DNA of 64,000 bases from Gnetum montanum (GCA_015680685.1 MNCI01015761.1:62001-126000); one strand, 5' to 3'; positions 24,842-37,341 are shown, counted from the stretch's first letter. Numbers and translations are program-made. Notes: generated from the letters alone by a model not told the origin.

Positions 24842-25310
24842 TTCAAATTTCTTAACAAATTTAGAGAAAACATCTAGTTGATGGTGAAATTAGCCTTTGT
24901 AAAAAGCTCTAAGGTGTTTATCCAAATTAGTCTAAGTAATTCCACAAGTAAATAGTATCACAATCCTACATAGCCTTACATTATGACCAATCAAAATTTC
25001 TTTATAAATTTAGAGAAAACTTCCTAAGTCAGAAGTAAAATTAGGTTTTGTAAAAAGCTCTTAGATGTTTATCTAAATTAGCTTAAGAAATTCCATGAAA
25101 GAACTATTACCATATTTTATAGCCTTTATAGAAAAAATTATATCTTAGTCTAAATCATGCATAAATTTAGAAAAATAATCTAAATTATGCATAAATTTGG
25201 AAAAAGTAAGCATAATTTTTTTAAGAAAAGCATCTAAATTATGCAAAGCATGCCTAAATTTGGAAAAAGCATCTAAACTATGTACAAATTTAGAAAAAGC
25301 ATGATAAACT
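24842..25310. repeat. Small tandem repeats (148-bp pair, then ~30-bp units)
   Basis: Two copies of a ~110-bp stretch with the words aaatttagagaaaac and tttgtaaaaagctct start about 148 bp apart (24845 and 24993). From 25140 to 25310 a ~30-bp unit built on catctaaattatgc and aaatttggaaaaag repeats about five times. No coding content is visible. Confidence 0.6.
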
Positions 25311-27119
25311 TAGTAGAAGCCATGTAGCCATAGTAAAAACTTATAGAAAAAGCTTTTATTCTTCTAGAAAAAGCAAAATTAAGCATATCAACCACTTCTA
25401 TTTTAGGTAATGTACTACAACCATTCATTTTGCCTTGATTCACACTATCCTAACAAAAAATTTATAAAAAACTCATTTTAAGTCCAATAGAAGTGATTCC
25501 ACCACCATTGGAAAGCTAAAACAAAAGCCTATGGAGCCATGACAAAAAACTAGCAAAACACTTTTCCTTTTTCTTATGAAAATTTCATAAATCTACATGA
25601 AATTATGAAAGCGACATAAACAACCTAACTCTACAATGTTAGGAAAACAACCATAACTTCTTTGTTTCAAAGCCAAATTAAATGACACAAAAACCATAAA
25701 AAATATTAAACAAAGGGCTACAAATCCATAGTTGTTAATTCTACAAATTTTTAGCTGTTTCACTAAGAAAAAATACACAACTTGGCTTGCTTTTTCATAA
25801 TAAAACATCAAAAATCTCAAAGCCTAAATTTCACATAGTTATTAAAATAGTCGAAATAGCCAAAATCATTAAAACCCATTTAAATTCACATCAAAATAAT
25901 GGGGTAGGATTTTTTTAAAATATAATTTTAACAAATCCTAAGGCCTAGATATAAAAAAATGGCCATATCCCAAGATTTTGAGAAAAAAACATAAAATAGC
26001 AAGCCCTATTTTCAAAATGAAATTTGCAATAGCTAAAGCAATAAAAAAACTATAGATCTACATTGGAGTAGCCAAAATAGGAGATGGGATTTCATCAAAA
26101 TTCCATATTAATTCTTCTGCTAGAGTAGATCTGAAGAAATGACCTCAACATTTAGAAAAAGGAAAAAACTAGAAAAAAAAAACAAAATAAGAAATGGTAA
26201 AAATAAGTAGAATTACCTACCTTAGGGTAGTGAAAAATGGGGACTAGATAGAGATAGGCCTAGGAACCTCTAAAAACTCCCTCAAAAACTTTTCCATCCT
26301 CTAAATTGTGGGATTTTTTCTCTTTTCTCCTCTATATTTAGGCACCATGGTAGGCTCAATGTTAAGGTAGATGAAAATTAGGAGAAGATAGGAGTTCTAT
26401 GTTGGTTGCAGGGGAGATGAGATGCTTCCATGCTAATGATTGGGTGTGGCTACCATAAGAATCTCTAACAGAGTTCTCCTCCAATGCATTATTACTGTAG
26501 AATGATAGTTATGATCAAAAATTCGAAAATTTAACATATAAAACCCTTCTAAAACCTAAACGAAACCCCAACTACTAATTCAGTGCATCATAACTACAAG
26601 CACATTGAAGAAAAAGAAGGGAAAGTATAGTTCATGTTGGTTTTGGGTGTAAAACAAATCTACCTTTCAAAATTTTAAATTTTTTGATTGTGGACCCCAC
26701 TTTACTTCTTCACTTTTGACCAAAACCTACATCAATAGTGAGATTTTTTGCCAATATTTACACTTCAAACATTATGGAAACCATGATTACATACGTTCAT
26801 GCTAGGAATGCCATGGCCAACATGGAAACATGTCCATTATTCTACAAATTTATTTACATTACACTATTTTTCTATTTTTAGTAATCCAAACTTACCTTCT
26901 TCAACGTTGGGTTTTCAAAATTGGGTAAAATATGAGCAAAGCCAAGCGCCATGAGTTTCCATGCAGGGCGCATGGGAAAAGAAGGGTTAACACTCACTCT
27001 TGCCTCCCAACACTCATCCGGCATCTCCAAAGTGGACCCCATTTGACCTAGAAACCCTCCAAGCATCTTTGACAACCTTAAAACCTCACCAAACCTAGTC
27101 AAAATTGGTCAAAATATAG
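25311..27119. other. AT-rich stretch without recognisable content
   Basis: Short frames on either strand carry no motif that I recognise. It could hold upstream exons or a promoter of the antisense gene, but I could not follow any exon past 24812. Confidence 0.4.
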
Positions 27120-29800
27120 GATTTGATGTGTTCCATGTTGTAGGAGGCTTCTTCCATACTTAGCCTCTCATCCTAAACATGAATTGATGGGGGGAAGCCA
27201 AAATCATGTAAATTGGTGACCTAATGACCATTTCTTGATGTCGGTGATCTTGGGACCCTACTAGAACCCTCTATAGCTTTTGGAAGCCCCAAAATGGGTC
27301 AAATACGGCACAAAATGCCATCTCCCTCTCATCCATGCTTAGGACATCATGCCTAGCATGGAAGAAAGGGGGGGTGGGAGATTACATGAGAGATTTTCAA
27401 CACTGGCAACCTTGAAGGTTGACATGCATGGTTGATCAACGATTGATTTGGCCTAGGTTTAAATTTCTTGATTGGGGAAGACCTTTTCCATGTTGAGCCT
27501 TCCACCCTTAGTGTGGAAAAAATGGAGGAAGCTTGAAAACCCCATCTTGGTCCCCAAAATTATTAGATCTTGGCATTAGGAATTGATGGCCAACACTTGC
27601 AACCTTGTGAGTACTCATCCACAACTAGATTAACCAAAAGTAACCAAAAAGCATTCTCACCTTACCATTTTTCCATGCTCATCATGGAAGCCCTAGTGTG
27701 AAAAAAATAGGGGTAAGTCCAAAATATTTCTTATGATCCTTGAAATAATAATTTAACATTAGATGTTACCTGTCAACGCCATCAACCTAGGAAGCCTACA
27801 TGCATGCCTGAAAGTGAGAAAAAGTAACCAAAAATGATTTCCCCTCATTTTTCCATACTGAGCATGGAAGAAAAAACATAGAAAAAGTGGGGAAAGTTAA
27901 AAATTTACCTTATGACCTTTGAGATAACCAAAATTTGGCATCAAATGTTAGCAGTTGATGTTAATATCCTAAGAAGCTTGCATGCATGTACGAAAGTGAT
28001 CAAGAGTAACCAAAAAGCTTTTCCCAAATTTTTCCACACTAAGCATGGAAGCCATAGTGTGGAAAAGGAGGGGGGGGAGGGGAAACTCCAAAAAATTCCT
28101 TATCAACCTTGCAACAATGAAATTTTAACATCAAGTAGCAACAGTTGACACTAGAAAATTTAGAAACCTACATGCATGACTAAAAGTGGCTAAAAATGGC
28201 CAAAAGGATTTTCCCCCATCTATTCATACTAACCATGGAAGGCCCAACATGGAGAAAGAGGGGAAGCCTAAAAACCACTCATCAACCTTCAAGACAGCCA
28301 AAGTTTAACACCAAGCATTGACCATTATGATTGGTGACATGTGGAACCTTCCTACATGATTGAATGTGGCCAAAATGACCAAAATGCTTTTCCCCCATTT
28401 TTCCACACTGAGCATGATATCACAAAATGGAAAATGGGGGAGTTAGAAAAACACTTAGAAATACTCAAAATTATCAAAACTTAACACCAAACCCTAGTCG
28501 TCGACCATGGTAGCCCCAGAGACTAACATGCATAGTTGATTGAGGTTAAAATTGGACTAGATCAAGTTTCATAGTTTTCCCATGTTTAGGATTCCTTTTT
28601 ACACATTAATGATGGTATACATAGTGTCACAACTTAAGGGAATACTTTTTTTGAACTTCTAAACACCTTGGAATGACATCAAACAACCTTTCATGCACTC
28701 TAGAAACCTGGTAGCAACTATTGGAGCCCTTAAACTTCATAAAACTAATCCTAGATGGTTAAAAATCAATTCTCTTATATTTTATAGGCTAATATCTCTA
28801 TCCCTATCATGGAAGAAATGTGAAATCCAAAACCCCATTTAGGGATGTCCAAAACTACTAAATTTTGGCATAGACCCATAGCCCTTGACCCTAACAACCG
28901 TATGAGGTAACATGCACATTTGATTGTCATCTAAATTGGCCTAGATCTAAGATTCATACTTCTTCTATACTCAAGTAACTTTCCTAGCATGGAAACAAGG
29001 GGAAAATTTTTTTTTTTCACTTTTTGATGCAAGATGGAAGTCCTGGAAGCCAAAGATATATACTAGAGAGGCCAAAGACCTTACAGCCTCAAGATTTTAC
29101 TTGTCTAACTTTATCCTAACCTTCAAAACCCATTCCCCATATTATGCCATTCTTGAATTACTCCTCCAGCATGGGAATAAGGGGGAAACCCTTAAATAAG
29201 CTTAAAAAAACCTCAAACATTCACAAAATTAGCTAAAAACTTGCAGAATTGAAGGTTGTAAACCTATGGACCTAGAAACTTGGTTAAATTGCCCCAAAAT
29301 AACTCTTAATTTATCAAATAGATGTCCCCATATATTTCCATGTTGAGGATACTATGCCCATTGTGAAAAGAGTAGGGGGTGGGACATTTCAACACCTATT
29401 AACACTCAAAATGGCCTTAAATTGCATTGGAATGAAGTTGAGAGAGGCACAAGTTCTAGATATGGATTCCAACTACCTATTTGACCATGTTTGACTTAAT
29501 TTTTGCATGGATTTTGGTTTCCCATGTTGAACCCCCTTCTTTTACATGTTGGCTAGTGTGGAAACAAAGGGGGAAGACTTTAGAACCTACTTTTTAAACC
29601 TTTACAGACCTCCAAAGTGCTTAATTTTGAGGGATATGAACCTTTGCTACCTTGGGAAGGTCCTGGAACCTTAATTTTGGACCTCTTAGCATCCCAAAAT
29701 CTATTTTCCTAGTTTTTTCACTAAGGTCCTCTATTTCCATGTTGATCCTAACATGGAAGCCTCAAAACACTTGATTTTTGGGTCTAGACAACCTAGAAAT
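27120..29800 (+). repeat. Array of ~180-bp degenerate tandem repeats
   Basis: A landmark of the form ccattttTCCATactgAGCATGGAAG recurs at about 27666, 27846, 28026, 28217, 28396 and 28573. It continues more weakly near 28805, 28985, 29165, 29335, 29525 and 29740, with less regular units back to about 27126. Between landmarks each clear unit has a run of G (gggggaag), ttgacc/ttaaca words and a catgcatg word. That gives roughly 12-15 units. Tat-lineage elements are known to grow tandem repeats in untranslated parts, and such repeats can seed satellite DNA. Confidence 0.78.
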
Positions 29801-30420
29801 AACCCTTATGGATGCATAAACTCACCTAATAGCCTTGTAGCTTCAAAATGGGGTCTGCTAAGGCCTAAAACTAATAAAAACAAACAATTGTGGTGAATAT
29901 TAATGAAATTTCATCATATATAGTTTTTTTGCTTGATTTTTGCCTTATTATGTAATGTTTTGGCTTATTTTTAGGCTTACGTTGCCTTGTGGACCTTGTT
30001 GACCTTTTATGGCCTTTATATAGCCTTATATGTTCTTTGTTTTCTAATTATATTTCTATTTTCCTTTTTTTTGACCTTTAAATGGTAGCAAATAGTGGGG
30101 TTTGACCTTCCATGACCACCATTTGACACCATATGGCCATGGCTTACTAAGGCCTTAAAATGTCATCATAGTCCACCAAGACTATAAACTGGCATCACAA
30201 CCCACTAAGGCCTTAAACTAGCAAAATTTTGACATTTATTAACCATTTTTAGCCTTACTTCTTATACTTTCCCTTTTTTGACCTTCATGTGACCTTTGTT
30301 TTCCTCTATTGCACTTTTTTGAATTGACCTTATCTCATTGATGACCTTGGATATCCTTGATTGCATTAGATTTGGATATGTTTTATTGAATTTTAACATT
30401 ATTTATTTACTATTACCCAG

Positions 30421-31520
30421 GTGTCACTTGATATGTTTTTGGTTGATGTGAAGGAGTAAAGTATGAGTACCTGGGAGCAAATCAATTTGCCTTTGTGTAT
30501 TGACCCTAATTCCCTAGATCTTAAGCCTAAGAGTCTTGTAGATCATAGAGCTTCAATAGAGAAACATCTAGAGTGGCCTGAAAACATAGTCAAAGCCCTT
30601 AAAATTGAAGCGAGAGACATAATCAGAGATCCTCTAGTTGAGCTTCCTATCACAACACACATTGGTGAGGAGAAAACCTTTAAACTAAGTTTCTCACTAG
30701 AGTTCCAATGTGCCCAAGATATTACCAAAGTCTTACAAAATAACATTAAGGCATTTGCCTAGTCATATGAATATATGGTAGGCCTAGACCTACTTCTAGT
30801 CTAGCACAACATCAAACTGGATCCTGGCATTAGACCAATTAAGCAAAATGTGTGCAAGATTAGACTTAATTTGGCCTTGACACTTCATGATGAAATCTCA
30901 AAGCTCTACTAAGCAAGTTCCATTAGGGATATCAATTATGTAGAATGGATATCTAACATAGTGATAGTCCTTAATAAAACATAGGAGTATCTATATTTGC
31001 ATTGATTTTCAAGATCTAAATAAAGCAACCATCAAGGATGACTTCACTTAGCCTAGTATTGATCAACTTATCGATACTACAACCAAACATGCCTTTTTTT
31101 CCTTTAGGGATGGATTCTGGGATATAACCAAATTAGGTTCAACCCAGAGTACCAACTTAGCATGACCTTTATGATCCCATGGGATACTTTTTGTTATACC
31201 ATGATGGCCTTTTTCCTTAAGAACACCATAGTGACATATTAATGACACATGACCTATATCTTTAGAGATTACATGTTAGGGTTGCCTAATAATTACATAG
31301 ATGACATAGTGGTGAAGTCTAAGATAGCCAATGACCATGCTAATGACCTAGATCTTGTGCTTAATTGATGCCTTAAATATGAGCTTAGGCTCAATTGTAA
31401 GAAGTATGTCTTCAGTGTAAAAACTAGTAAAATGCTTAGCTTTGTAATCTCTGAAGTAGGGATACATGTAGATCCTAATAAGGTTAAGCCCATATCTAGA
31501 ACTTGCCAACCTTAAAGAGC
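30421..31520 (+). pseudogene. pol: Tat reverse transcriptase pseudogene
   Basis: The frame opens after a putative splice acceptor at 30420; the longest clean part starts at 30463. The pre-RT linker includes ELPITTHIGEEKTFKLSF and YEYMVGLD. The RT follows with RPIKQNVCKIRLNLAL, an IYVEWISN-like segment (seen as INYVEWISNIVIVLN), CIDFQDLNKATIKDDF, YNQIRFNPEYQLSMTF, FFLKNTIVTY and the catalytic motif Y-I-D-D at 31294-31305, which is intact (NNYIDDIVVKSK). At least two frameshifts (near 30980 and 31130) and many stops break the gene. The motif order and wording are those of Ty3/gypsy RT of the Tat lineage. It would copy the element RNA into DNA in particles. Confidence 0.85.
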
Positions 31521-31539
31521 TTTAGGGATCACAAGCTAG

Positions 31540-32455
31540 ATTATAGTTTATTCATAGGTTTATCACTAGGCTTATAGATAAGTTACAGCCCATGTAACAC
31601 TGGCTTAAGAAATGAGTTCACTATGAGTGAATGACTCAATGTTAAGAGGCCTTTGAAAACCTTCAACAATAGTTGATACAACTACTAATAGTCTATCCTC
31701 TACAAGAGGGTAAACTATTTTACATTTATCTCACCATCTCTGATACATCCATTGCCTCTATACTCTGTTAGAAATGTGATGATGAAGCAGAAATGCTTGT
31801 ATACTACCATAGCCATGTGTTAGTAGCCCATGAGACCTAATACACTAAAGTGGAGAAGTATTTTCTAGCTCTAGTCTTCTATTTAAGGAAATCAAGACAC
31901 TACCTTTTCAAAAGCCAAGTCAACATAATTTGCAAGGACAACATACCTAGAGTCATAATAACCAACATTTATGAAAGTAGTTGCATAGCTCGATGGAAAG
32001 CCATAATTGCAAAGTTTGACCTTCATTATGTCTCTCAATCCTCAACAAAAGGTCAAGCTACAATTGTACAACTCATAGTTTCACTTATTGACAACCAAGC
32101 AACCATAGACCCTAAGTTCCCTAATGAACACATTAACGTAATCAGCCAAGTCCTCAAGGGTTATGAGGTAATCATGAAATTCGATGAAGCTTCAATGGCC
32201 CATGGGGCTAGTGTCATTGCCATCATAACATTTCCATTTGGTGAAATCCAACATTTTTCCTTTCATTTTGGATTCTCATGCATCAACAACATGGTAGAAT
32301 ATGAGGGTTTGATCAAAGGAATAATGGTAGCTCATGACCAAGGAATTAGATGCCTAACCATCAAAGGCAATTCACAACTCGTAGTTAACCAAGTAACCAA
32401 AGTTTATGTATGCAAAGCTAAACACTTACAACCTTACTATGACCTAGGAAAGTAA
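31540..32455 (+). pseudogene. pol: Tat RNase H plus second (archaeal-type) RNase H
   Basis: 31850-32455 is the longest open frame in this element. Its first ~80 residues are the C-terminal part of the RT-linked RNase H (KYFLALVFYLRKSRHYLF, ARWKAIIAKFDLHYV). The upstream part (31540-31850) has stops. After a short linker comes a second RNase H: KFDEASMAHGASVIAI, FSCINNMVEYEGLIKG and IKGNSQLVVNQV. The expected first Asp and the Glu of VEYEGL are present, but the Asp of the usual G-D-S-Q motif is Asn. Two RNase H domains in a row identify the Tat lineage. The loss of one metal-binding acid makes activity unlikely even where the frame is open. Confidence 0.83.
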
Positions 32456-32545
32456 TTATTATAATAATTCATAGATGTTGATATTCAACAAATACCTTGA
32501 AATGAAAACACCATAGCTAATGCAATTGCAACACTAGCCCTTAGT

Positions 32546-33890
32546 GTGACACCAAATGTGTTTAGCAAGTTGTCCACCTTAACTATGGATTATGCTACTC
32601 CCGTCACACAAAACATTGAGGATACCTTTGTGGTCATCGTTCATATTGCTCCTCCCAAGGAGTGGTATGACAATATCAAATTCTACCTTATGCATGGTGA
32701 ATCCTCACAAGGTTTGACTACTTCTCAAAAGGATAGCATACATAAATGATCGAATTAGTATGTCATTATAGGTGATACCACATTATGTTGATGATCCTAT
32801 GATGGTATACTCCTAAAGTGATTAAGTAAAACCAAAGCCAGAATAGTCCTAGAGGAAGTTTACAAGGGTATTTGTGAAGGACATGTAAGATTGAGAGCCA
32901 TGGCCTCTAATATTAGATGGTTAGGCTACTATTGGCCCCATATAGAAAATGACTACCTATAAAAGGTTAACTGATGTGAAACATGCCAACAATATAGCAA
33001 CCTAATACATGTATCATCGAGTGTGTTACATATAACCTAAATAACATGGCTAATGAGGGTTGGATATCATTAAACCTATAACACCTAAGTTTATTGTAAG
33101 GCACCACTTCATCATTACCACAACTAAATACTTTACCAAGTGGGTTGAGGTTATTTCCCTAAGGAAGATCACATCTAAACAAGTTTGCAAGTTTATCCTA
33201 GACAACATTGTAGCTCATTTTGGCATATCCATGATCATAGTTATAGAAAATGGACCTCAATTTAGTAGCCAATAAACCAAGGATTTCTACCACAACGTAG
33301 GCATTAATCACTCTTTCTTGTCACCTTACTACCTTTAAGCCAATGGACAAGTAGAAGTAAGCAACAAGGCCATCATCAACTTGGTTAAAAAGATGCTCAA
33401 CAATAACAAGCAGAATTGGCATGAATGGCTTGGCCATGCACCATGAGCATACAAAACAACATATCACATGACAACTGGCATGATCCCTTATAGCCTTATT
33501 TATGGTATTAAAGCTATTTTACCTCTTGAATTATAGGTTCCATCACTCTGATTAGTCTTGACTAACTTCATCAATGATGAGAAGAGTAAGGAGTTATGAA
33601 TAGTAGCGCTCGATTTGGTGGAGGAGTGATGTATGTAGGAGCTTGCTCACATCAAGCACTATCAAAAGAATAAATGACTACTATGAGCTGTAAAATGCAG
33701 TCAGTGCATTCGNAAAACCTAGTCCTCAAGGTTGTTCATGAGCATGTAGACAAATTCTCAACCAACTAGGAAGGGCCCTTTCTTATCACTAGAGCCTATG
33801 GGAATGAAGCATTCAGAATAGCTGACATAGATGGGAATGAGGTGGTCAATCTAATTAGTCATTCCTATCTAAATTCATACTACATGTATT
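32546..33890 (+). pseudogene. pol: Tat integrase pseudogene
   Basis: 32546-32749 is an open linker. The zinc-binding region is at about 32850-32995, with the H of EGHVRLRAM, the helix RWLGYYWPHIENDY and the CETCQQ pair. The catalytic core runs from 33060: DIIKPITPKF with the first Asp, YFTKWVEVISL, FGISMIIVIENGPQFSS where the second acid is Glu instead of Asp, and GQVEVSNKAI with the third Glu. Then come NWHEWLGHAP and PYSLIYGIKAILPLEL. The C-terminal part near 33770-33890 reads GPFLITRAYGNEAFRIADI and HSYLNSYYM. Several stops and one undefined base (33713) break it. There is no chromodomain, as expected for Tat. Confidence 0.82.
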
Positions 33891-34133
33891 TGATGATCAT
33901 CAATAAGAGAGCTTACTTTCAATGGTCCGCTACAATCTTAAACTATCAACACAGCTTACTAAGGCCTTAAATAGGTACCATGACCTACCAGAAACTTAAA
34001 CTAGCAACATTGGTAACCTAAATAGCGTGATTCTCATGTGGCATGTATCCATTATAGTGTTACAATATGTAGTGGTGTTTTGTATTCTTTGTTGATGCCT
34101 CTTGGTTCAAACCTCCAAGCACCAACAAAGAGG
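33891..34133 (+). other. 3' untranslated linker and polypurine tract of the Tat element
   Basis: It holds two or three copies of the ctaaggccttaaa word (33950-34020), a promoter-like at-rich part and, directly before the 3' LTR, the purine-rich aacaaagagggg that fits a polypurine tract for second-strand priming. Confidence 0.6.
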
Positions 34134-35850
34134 GGTCATAGAAACACCACAAAATTTTGCATGTTATAACCAATCTTCATAATGTAGATTTCACCCCATG
34201 AAACTCAAGGTAAAATTTCATTACAAATGTGAAAATTGTATTCCACAATGGACAATTTCACATACTTTAAACTTTTGGGGGCTAAAAATGCTTCATAAGT
34301 GGTCAAAGACTCATTTCCCACGTGAAAAGGGTTACCTAGTGTCTATATTTGGGGTTGGGGGGTCAAAATCCCTTTTGGAATGCCAAAAAGGACAATTTGA
34401 TGGGTTTAATGGGGGGTATGCATTTTTCGATGTTAGAAACACTTGCAAGAGGATAGATCTCACCTACCCCTAGTGTGGAAGGATGGGGGTTTGGAAAATT
34501 TTCCCCCTTCAATGTGGAGACTAAATGCACAACTTGGAAACTTTTCCCTAGCTTCGAAACTTTTTCCCCTTAGCCTGAAAATTTTCCCCCCAATGTGAAA
34601 TTTTTCTCCTAGCCTAGAATGCTTGCCCCCAGCATAGAAATTTTTCCCCTAGCTTGGAACGTTTTCTCATATGGAAAATTCAATCCCCTAGCATGGAAGC
34701 CACAAGGACCAAAATTCATTAATTCATGCACTTCGATGTTGACTAGCCACTTCAACAAGCATGGTGGAGAGATTAGCATGGAAGATTCATCTATAGCATG
34801 GAAGGTGTGCCTTGGTTACTATTTATACTAAACATAATGCCCATGGGAGAAGCACTTACTATGTATAGTAACCCCCCAAATTTGGGTATTCATCTTACCT
34901 AAATTTGTAGCACATTTGTAGCCATTTTTCAGCCAATTTGTAGCTATTTTATAGCCAAATCTTAGCCAACTTGCAGCCCTATTCATGGCCCAAAGATTGT
35001 ATAAAAGCTAGCCTCAAACACCATTGAAGGATGAAGCAATTTTCAACAATTTTAGCAAGTTTTGACAAGCAAATTCTCACCAAAGTTCAACCATTTTTTA
35101 CAATTTCACACTTGGGACATTTTCAGGCACTCAAGAGCTCTTGAATGTTTTCATACTTTCATTCTTGTGAATCTCACCATGGGAGCAATGAGGCTTAAGA
35201 TTTGGTGGATTTTTTATGTTAACACTACGCTTCTAGGGTTCCAAACCTAGCATGGAGCAACTTGGCATCCAAGTATTCCACCTTTCTCACCCCTAGCAAA
35301 AACCCAATTGACATATCTATAGTTGCCACAATGAAGGAAGATTCAATAACATCAAGAGTGGCTTAGCACCCAGATGATGGAGTAGATCACCTTAACTTCA
35401 ACAAACTTTGAACTCTTACACAAGTGAAACCCCTCCACCATTTTTCTCATCCAAGAACCATTTGTACATATTTCTCTAACTTATTATTTATTCTTTTCTC
35501 AATAAAGTTTTAAGTTTGGAGTTTTTTATTCAAAAATAAATTTATTATTTGTGCATCATTCAGATCTATTTATATTCTCACATTTTGCATCTCATAAGTC
35601 CTTGGTCGATCTGTTGGACTAGCTAGGATGCCTCAAATCCCATTTTTATCACAAAGGCTTTGGGAATTCTAGGTTGAGGAACTACTTGAATTGAGTATCC
35701 ATGGTATTCATTCCAACAATTGAGGTTTTTGGTTGCAATACCATCCATGGCATCCTAAATCCCATTTTTTCAAGGCCTTGGGAATTTGGGGTTAAAGTTG
35801 TTATGCTAATATTTTTGGTTTTCTAGCAATCAAGTTTTTCAATTGCTACA
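34134..35850 (+). repeat. 3' LTR of the Tat element
   Basis: It aligns with 14161-15810 but has a larger minisatellite (34490-34690), an extra partial duplication near 35740-35800 (a second catcctaaatcccattttt) and many substitutions. Its first base pair seems mutated (GG where the 5' LTR has TG). A TATA box lies at 35000-35007 and aataaag near 35501. Confidence 0.8.
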
Positions 35851-37341
35851 ATCTTCAATAAAAGCCTTTCATTAATATCAATGTTTTCTCAAATGAGAAC
35901 TATATTTTTGGCATTTTGTATAATATTTCCTTGAATTTTGGTGTGAGAGCAGCAATTGTTAGCATGCTAGGGTTTCCTGCATCGATTGTCATAGTTGTGA
36001 ATGTTCCTATTGTCATCGATGTAATGCTCTAGAAAAATGGATGGGTGAACAATGAGGTAGAGGTTATGGATGTCATCAAGAGCCATAAGAGTATCAAGGA
36101 CATCACAAAGGAATTTAGCTAGTTGATACTAGTGTATGATAATTGTTAATCAATACGGTAATGTTGTGATGCATCCTGAATGAATGGTTGCTTCTACCAT
36201 TAATTGTTTCCTTTTGGTTGAGCTAATCATTTTTGTAGCAAATGTAACTAGGAAAAGTAGAATGGATTCTAGGACCATGCTTGAAAGTAGCTTCCTTTCA
36301 CTTGGAGTTGATCTTAACTAATCGACAACTATAGATGATATTATTTTGGCAACCTTAGATCCTAGAAGTAGTTATCTTCCCTCAGTGGCAATGCATTGCA
36401 ATGGTGGTAATGGTATTGTGAATGTCCTAGACTTGCTTGTTCTTTTAGATAATGAAGGTGAGCCTATCTCTATCTACCTATGATTGTATCAATTTATATT
36501 TAATTTTTGTGATGGTCGAGCTTGATGGGAAAATTCCATAACATAGCTATCTTACCTAGTTGCAAGCCTATGTGATGGAATTATTGCCTCCTCTATTAAT
36601 GATGTTATGCATGGCTACTAGTAATCATTGTACTCTTTAATGATATCCATTTAGTAATATTTTGGATAGGATTTAGTCTTGCTTCCTCTCTGTGGTACAA
36701 CATCATCCTCATGACTAGTGTATTAATGATATCCTAACATTCTTCCCTCATTCTAATTCTTTTCTCAATCTCTCTCTTTGTAGGTACATCATTAAATCAT
36801 CATCCATTCTCTTATTGATGGATCATCTAATATCTCAATGACATTGATCAAGAGGGGGAAATTTTTTGTCCACTTTTTTTAGTACTTTAGCAAACTAGCC
36901 AAGTGTAATTTTGAGATTGTTACATCTCCCTAGAGTGTGCATAAATTCTCTCAAAATCATCATCTTTAGTAGTATTTAGGAAATTCAAATACCCCTAGAA
37001 GGTATTCCTAATCATGCTCCAAGAAATAGATATTATTTTTAGTATTTCCAATAGCTTTTAGAAGCCAAATGTGGCAAGATTGCATTATCATGCAAAACCT
37101 TCTCTTCTAACTGTAATTGTACCTCTATTAAGCTTCCCATGACTAATGTGCATTATTTCTAAGGTAATGGATCTTAGCCTTCATGATCCTAGACACTCTT
37201 GGAGGTACAAAGCAACATGTTTTGACTTCATGATGCTTAGGTAATGCTGATGCTTTTAGTTATTTAGCATCACACAAAAACTCAACTTTGGATGATACTT
37301 TGAACATCATGTAACCTCCAATTCCTACTTGACATCATCTT
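35851..37341. other. Spacer, no gene seen
   Basis: Frames are short and without known motifs. A weak coding-like stretch on the plus strand at about 36300-36480 was not recognised. Confidence 0.4.

Larger units (their letters stand above)
20581..30420 (+). other. 9.8-kb region separating protease from RT (putative giant intron)
   Basis: On the sense strand this region has no pol-like frame. It starts just after the protease tail and ends at ttactattacccag|gtgtcac, a plausible splice acceptor after which a frame opens towards RT. Ogre elements, in the same lineage, are described with an intron between protease and RT, so an intron is a reasonable reading, but 9.8 kb is very long. Inside lie an antisense multi-exon pseudogene (21430-24812), small tandem repeats (24842-25310), an AT-rich stretch with nothing I recognise (25311-27119) and a 180-bp array (27120-29800). 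An insertion of another element is the alternative. Confidence 0.5.
14161..35850 (+). mobile_element. Giant Ty3/gypsy Tat-type element, about 21.7 kb
   Basis: The long direct repeats 14161-15810 and 34134-35850 are the LTRs. Between them lie, in order, a primer site, a leader with internal duplication, gag, protease, 9.8 kb of non-pol sequence, RT, RNase H, a second (archaeal-type) RNase H and integrase. A second RNase H after the first is the hallmark of the Tat lineage (Tat, Ogre, Retand). Ogre-like members are very large and are described with an intron between protease and RT, which fits the split here. All coding parts have stops and frameshifts. The LTRs differ at many sites and in repeat number, so the insertion is old. 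No clear target duplication was found (gattt left, atctt right). Confidence 0.85.

Noticed and set aside
26878-27102. Minus-strand open frame of 74 codons as a further exon of the antisense gene
   Set aside because: It lies at the edge of the repeat array, no splice sites connect it to 24812, and it has no coding pattern in common with the other exons.
30543-30746. Minus-strand open frame opposite RT
   Set aside because: Mirror frame of the pre-RT linker, which has clear pol similarity on the plus strand.
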